From Mycobacterium sp. DL99 (GTDB lineage: Bacteria; Actinomycetota; Actinomycetes; Mycobacteriales; Mycobacteriaceae), in the NCBI RefSeq assembly GCF_004762045.1, contig NZ_SJOM01000007.1, positions 5,259,798 to 5,323,797 of the forward strand: a stretch of DNA of 64,000 bases, in the 5' to 3' direction. Numbering within the stretch: the stretch's first letter is position 1; the number at the start of each line of letters is the position of its first letter. The notes below the pieces were generated by a model, which ran no database searches, was not told where the DNA came from, and was given only the letters and a program-made list of their open reading frames with translations. The translations under genes were made by a program, and so were the position numbers. Below, piece by piece: positions 61,194 to 64,000 of this stretch.

Positions 61194-62096
61194 TTACAGG
61201 TTGGCGAGCAGCTCGCGCGCCTTCGCGGCGGTCTCGGACGGCGTCTTGCCGACCTTCACGCCGGCAGCCTCCAGGGCCTCCTGCTTACCGGCCGCGGTGC
61301 CCGCGCCGTCGGACACGATGGCGCCGGCGTGGCCCATCGTCTTGCCCTCCGGAGCGGTGAAGCCCGCGACGTAGCCGACGACCGGCTTGGTGACGTTGGC
61401 CTTGATGTAGGCCGCGGCCTTCTCCTCTGCGTCGCCGCCGATCTCACCGATCATCACGATCAGCTTGGTCTCGGGATCCTTCTCGAACGCCTCGATGGCG
61501 TCGATGTGGGTGGTGCCGATGACCGGGTCGCCGCCGATGCCGATGGCGGTGGAGAAGCCGAGATCGCGCAGCTCGTACATCATCTGGTAGGTCAGCGTGC
61601 CCGACTTCGACACCAGGCCGATCGGGCCCTTACCGGTGATGTTGTTCGGCGTGATGCCGACCAGCGACTCGCCGGGGGTGATGATGCCGGGGCAGTTCGG
61701 ACCGATGATGCGGGTCTTCTGCCCCTTGTCGACGTTGTAGGCCCACGCATAGGCGCTGTCCTGCACCGGGATTCCCTCGGTGATGACCACCAGCAGCGGG
61801 ATCTCGGCGTCGATGGCCTCGATGATGGCGTCCTTGGAGAAAGCCGGCGGCACGAAGGCGATCGACACGTCAGCGCCGGTCTCCTTCATCGCCTCGGCGA
61901 CCGAGCCGAAAACGGGCAGCTCGACGTCGTTGCCGTCTTTGTCCTTGTGCGACACGGTGGTTCCGGCCTTGCGGGCGTTCACGCCGCCGACGACCTGGGT
62001 GCCGGCCTTGAGCATCAGAGCGGTGTGCTTGGTGCCCTCACCACCGGTGATGCCCTGGACGATGACCTTGGAGTCCTTGTTCAGAAAAATCGACAT
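61194..62096 (-). CDS. sucD: Succinyl-CoA synthetase alpha subunit
   Basis: With SucC it interconverts succinyl-CoA and succinate with nucleotide phosphorylation in the TCA cycle. The 300-aa protein has a CoA-binding Rossmann domain (SKVIVQGITGGEGTKHTALML) and GPNCPGIITPGE. The phosphorylated His is in the GHAGAIVSDGAGTAAGKQEAL block. ATG 62096 lies 12 bases after the sucC stop, and a terminator follows. Confidence 0.96.
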   Translation of the reverse strand: MSIFLNKDSKVIVQGITGGEGTKHTALMLKAGTQVVGGVNARKAGTTVSHKDKDGNDVELPVFGSVAEAMKETGADVSIAFVPPAFSKDAIIEAIDAEIPLLVVITEGIPVQDSAYAWAYNVDKGQKTRIIGPNCPGIITPGESLVGITPNNITGKGPIGLVSKSGTLTYQMMYELRDLGFSTAIGIGGDPVIGTTHIDAIEAFEKDPETKLIVMIGEIGGDAEEKAAAYIKANVTKPVVGYVAGFTAPEGKTMGHAGAIVSDGAGTAAGKQEALEAAGVKVGKTPSETAAKARELLANL

Positions 62097-62108
62097 GTCA
62101 AGTGTCCC

Positions 62109-63272
62109 TTACTTGTTCGCCAGCTCGGCGGCCTTGTCGGCACCGGCGTCCATGGTCTCGGCCTGGACAACCAGAGGATGGTTGGCCTCGGCGAGAATCC
62201 GCCGGCCCTCTTCGACGTTGTTGCCATCCAGGCGGACGACCAGCGGCTTGTTGGCCTCGTCGCCGAGGATCTGCAGCGCCTGCACGATGCCGTTGGCCAC
62301 CGCGTCACAGGCGGTGATGCCGCCGAACACGTTGACGAACACGCTCTTGACCTGGCTGTCGTTCAGGATGACGTCCAGACCGTTGGCCATGACCTCAGCC
62401 GAGGCGCCGCCGCCGATGTCGAGGAAGTTGGCCGGCTTTACGCCGCCGTGCTTCTCGCCCGCGTAAGCGACCACGTCCAGCGTCGACATCACCAGGCCGG
62501 CACCGTTACCGATGATGCCCACCTCGCCGTCGAGCTTGACGTAGTTGAGGTCGTTCTCCTTCGCCTTGAGCTCGAGAGGATCGGTCGCGTCCTTGTCCTC
62601 GAACTCGGCGTGGCCGGGCTGACGGAAATCGGCGTTGGCATCCAGGGTGACCTTGCCGTCCAGTGCCAGGATCTGGTCGTCAGGGGTGCGCACCAGCGGG
62701 TTGACCTCAACCAGGGTGGCGTCCTCCTTGACGAACACCTCCCACAGCTTCTGGATGGTCACGGCCGCGGCGTCGAGCACCTCGGCGGGCAGGTGACCCT
62801 GCTCGGCGATCGAGCGCGCGAAGGCGAGATCGACACCCTTGACGGCGTCGACGGGAACCTTGGCCAGCCGCTCAGGCTTGGTGGCGGCGACTTCCTCGAT
62901 CTCCATGCCGCCCTCGACCGAGCACATGGCCAGGTAGGTCCGGTTGGAACGGTCGAGCAGGAACGAGATGTAGTACTCCTCGGCGATGTCGCTCGCCTCG
63001 GCCACCAGCAACTTTTTGACGACGTGACCCTTGATGTCCAGACCGAGGATGTTGGTCGCGTGGGTGAACGCGTCATCGGGGGTGGCTGCGTACTTCACAC
63101 CGCCGGCCTTACCGCGGCCGCCGACCTTCACCTGTGCCTTGATCATCACGGGCTTGCCGATTTCGGTGGCGATCGCCTTGGCGTCCTCGGCCGAGTCGGT
63201 CACGCGGCCCGGAGTCGTGGGGACGTTGTGCTTGGCGAACAGCTCTTTTGCCTGATATTCGAAGAGATCCAT
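62109..63272 (-). CDS. sucC: Succinyl-CoA synthetase beta subunit
   Basis: The 387-aa ATP-grasp subunit begins MDLFEYQAKELFAKHNVPTT. It has KAQVKVGGRGKAGGVK, the nucleotide block EVNPLVRTPDDQILALDGKV and GNGAGLVMSTLDVV. It is first gene of sucCD. The 272 bases upstream are shared with the divergent M23 peptidase gene and carry a CRP-like site. Confidence 0.96.
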   Translation of the reverse strand: MDLFEYQAKELFAKHNVPTTPGRVTDSAEDAKAIATEIGKPVMIKAQVKVGGRGKAGGVKYAATPDDAFTHATNILGLDIKGHVVKKLLVAEASDIAEEYYISFLLDRSNRTYLAMCSVEGGMEIEEVAATKPERLAKVPVDAVKGVDLAFARSIAEQGHLPAEVLDAAAVTIQKLWEVFVKEDATLVEVNPLVRTPDDQILALDGKVTLDANADFRQPGHAEFEDKDATDPLELKAKENDLNYVKLDGEVGIIGNGAGLVMSTLDVVAYAGEKHGGVKPANFLDIGGGASAEVMANGLDVILNDSQVKSVFVNVFGGITACDAVANGIVQALQILGDEANKPLVVRLDGNNVEEGRRILAEANHPLVVQAETMDAGADKAAELANK

Positions 63273-63422
63273 GTGCTTCCTAGATAGGCGTTGTCTGTCT
63301 GCGTTGACTTAGAAACTGCCCGGCCTGTACTTGCCGGACGGGCCCGCTGGCACTTTATCCACCACCGAGTGATGGATTAGCATCGCCTCCGGCTCATGTG
63401 GTAGATCTCACCGCCCATGGGA

Positions 63423-63438
63423 GGTGATACGGATCACA
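63423..63438. promoter_or_regulatory. CRP-like site between sucC and the M23 peptidase gene
   Basis: GGTGATACGGATCACA matches TGTGA-N6-TCACA at nine of ten defined positions. It lies 150 bases upstream of sucC and 106 bases upstream of the peptidase gene, so it could serve either. A pair of TAACG motifs (63488-63492 and 63508-63512, 20 bases apart) lies closer to the peptidase gene. Confidence 0.45.
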
Positions 63439-63544
63439 TTCCGGCGCGGAATAGACCCATAAGTTGCCACCATCATTGGGATTTGGTTAACGTGCCTCTG
63501 GTCCAGATAACGTTCAGGTCACGACGAAGAAGGATTCTCGAGTC

Positions 63545-64000
63545 TTGCCGCAGCATCGTTCGTCCGCAGCTCCGCGAGGGGTGCCGACGGACGCGCGCCG
63601 GCACAGGCACCGTGTTTCACCTGATGAGCTGGACGCCGCAGAGGTCACCGACGTCATCCCGTTCAGCGCTTTCGAAGCGTTCGACGATCGCGCCGACGAA
63701 GATCACGGCGACTCAGATGACCGCGAATCAGGTGTGATCTACGCCCCCGAACTCGACGACATGGACGACACCGACGATCTGGTGCCCGTCCGCCTTGCCG
63801 TCCCCTCACGCTTCCGCCCCGACGCGGGCAGCGAGCGCAACCCTCGGTATGCCTACCGCGACAGCCACACCGATGTGAGCGACGGCATCGCCGCGACGGA
63901 CGTGATCAACATGTCCGGTCGCCGAGGCGCCCACCGCAAGGAGCACGCCGGCGCCGTCAAGAGCCGCCTGATGATCGCCGCCATGGCCGCGGGAGCCACC
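63545..64000 (+). CDS. N-terminal part of an M23-type peptidase (Rv0950c type), cut by the window end
   Basis: A frame opens at TTG 63545 behind GAAGAAGGA (63525-63533) and stays open to the edge (152 codons). The visible part is a hydrophilic cytosolic region rich in Asp (APELDDMDDTDDLVPVRLAV) followed by SRLMIAAMAAGAT, the start of a membrane or signal anchor. The catalytic domain is outside the window. The name rests on synteny with Rv0950c beyond sucCD, a LysM/M23-type cell-wall hydrolase family protein, so it is provisional. Confidence 0.65.
   Translation, partial: MPQHRSSAAPRGVPTDARRHRHRVSPDELDAAEVTDVIPFSAFEAFDDRADEDHGDSDDRESGVIYAPELDDMDDTDDLVPVRLAVPSRFRPDAGSERNPRYAYRDSHTDVSDGIAATDVINMSGRRGAHRKEHAGAVKSRLMIAAMAAGAT

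Noticed and set aside
61329..63287. 652-codon plus-strand frame
   Set aside because: It is antisense to sucD and sucC.

Overview
The window is high-GC chromosomal DNA of a fast-growing mycobacterium (Mycolicibacterium type). An MspA-class porin, the MprAB-PepD stress system, PerM, a KstR-type steroid gene set and many mycobacterium-specific exported proteins support this. Gene order matches, in inverted orientation, the Mycobacterium tuberculosis block that runs roughly from moeA1 (Rv0994) down to Rv0950c. Accessory genes are inserted between about 22.5 and 41 kb and again between about 56 and 61 kb. No rRNA, tRNA, CRISPR array, prophage or complete insertion sequence was seen.

Layout. 0-9 kb: moeA (partial) and galU face a 5-formyltetrahydrofolate cyclo-ligase. 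Next come an APC permease with a coupled universal stress protein, and a CIRCE-containing divergon of an exported HNH-family protein and the Ruc chaperone. A SAF-domain protein, mscL, an MspA porin and an unlisted 52-aa gene follow. 9-14 kb: mprA-mprB-pepD-moaB form a stress operon, preceded by rpmF. 14-22 kb: an AtuA-like protein, two acyl-CoA dehydrogenases, a biotin-dependent carboxylase (accD2/accA2) and an enoyl-CoA hydratase form a tightly overlapping operon, probably for branched-chain or terpenoid acyl-CoA breakdown.

24-29 kb: a small steroid-catabolism set (HsaC-, HsaA- and KshA-like proteins facing a CYP125-like P450) surrounds a KstR-like operator. 29-41 kb: a frameshifted MerR/beta-clamp fusion gene is followed by a run of exported or envelope proteins. 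These include two tandem paralogues whose promoters carry MprA-box-like repeats, two PE-PPE-like proteins and an LpqN/LpqT-type lipoprotein. 41-49 kb: a MoxR ATPase and VWA protein pair, a receptor Ser/Thr kinase, an esterase, and a DUF559-type nuclease-like gene bracketed by long imperfect palindromes.

49-56 kb: purH, purN, perM and its proline-rich partner, then an SfnG-like flavin monooxygenase and a second luciferase-like oxidoreductase behind a KstR-like box. 56-64 kb: a lipoprotein, an atypical thiolase facing a TetR gene with a double operator, an S9 peptidase, sucD-sucC, and the start of an M23-family peptidase gene.

The recurring theme is envelope and stress biology (HrcA, MprA and CRP-like sites) plus lipid and steroid catabolism (KstR and TetR sites). 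All regulator assignments rest on motif matching by eye. Product names rest on recognised motifs and synteny, not on database searches.
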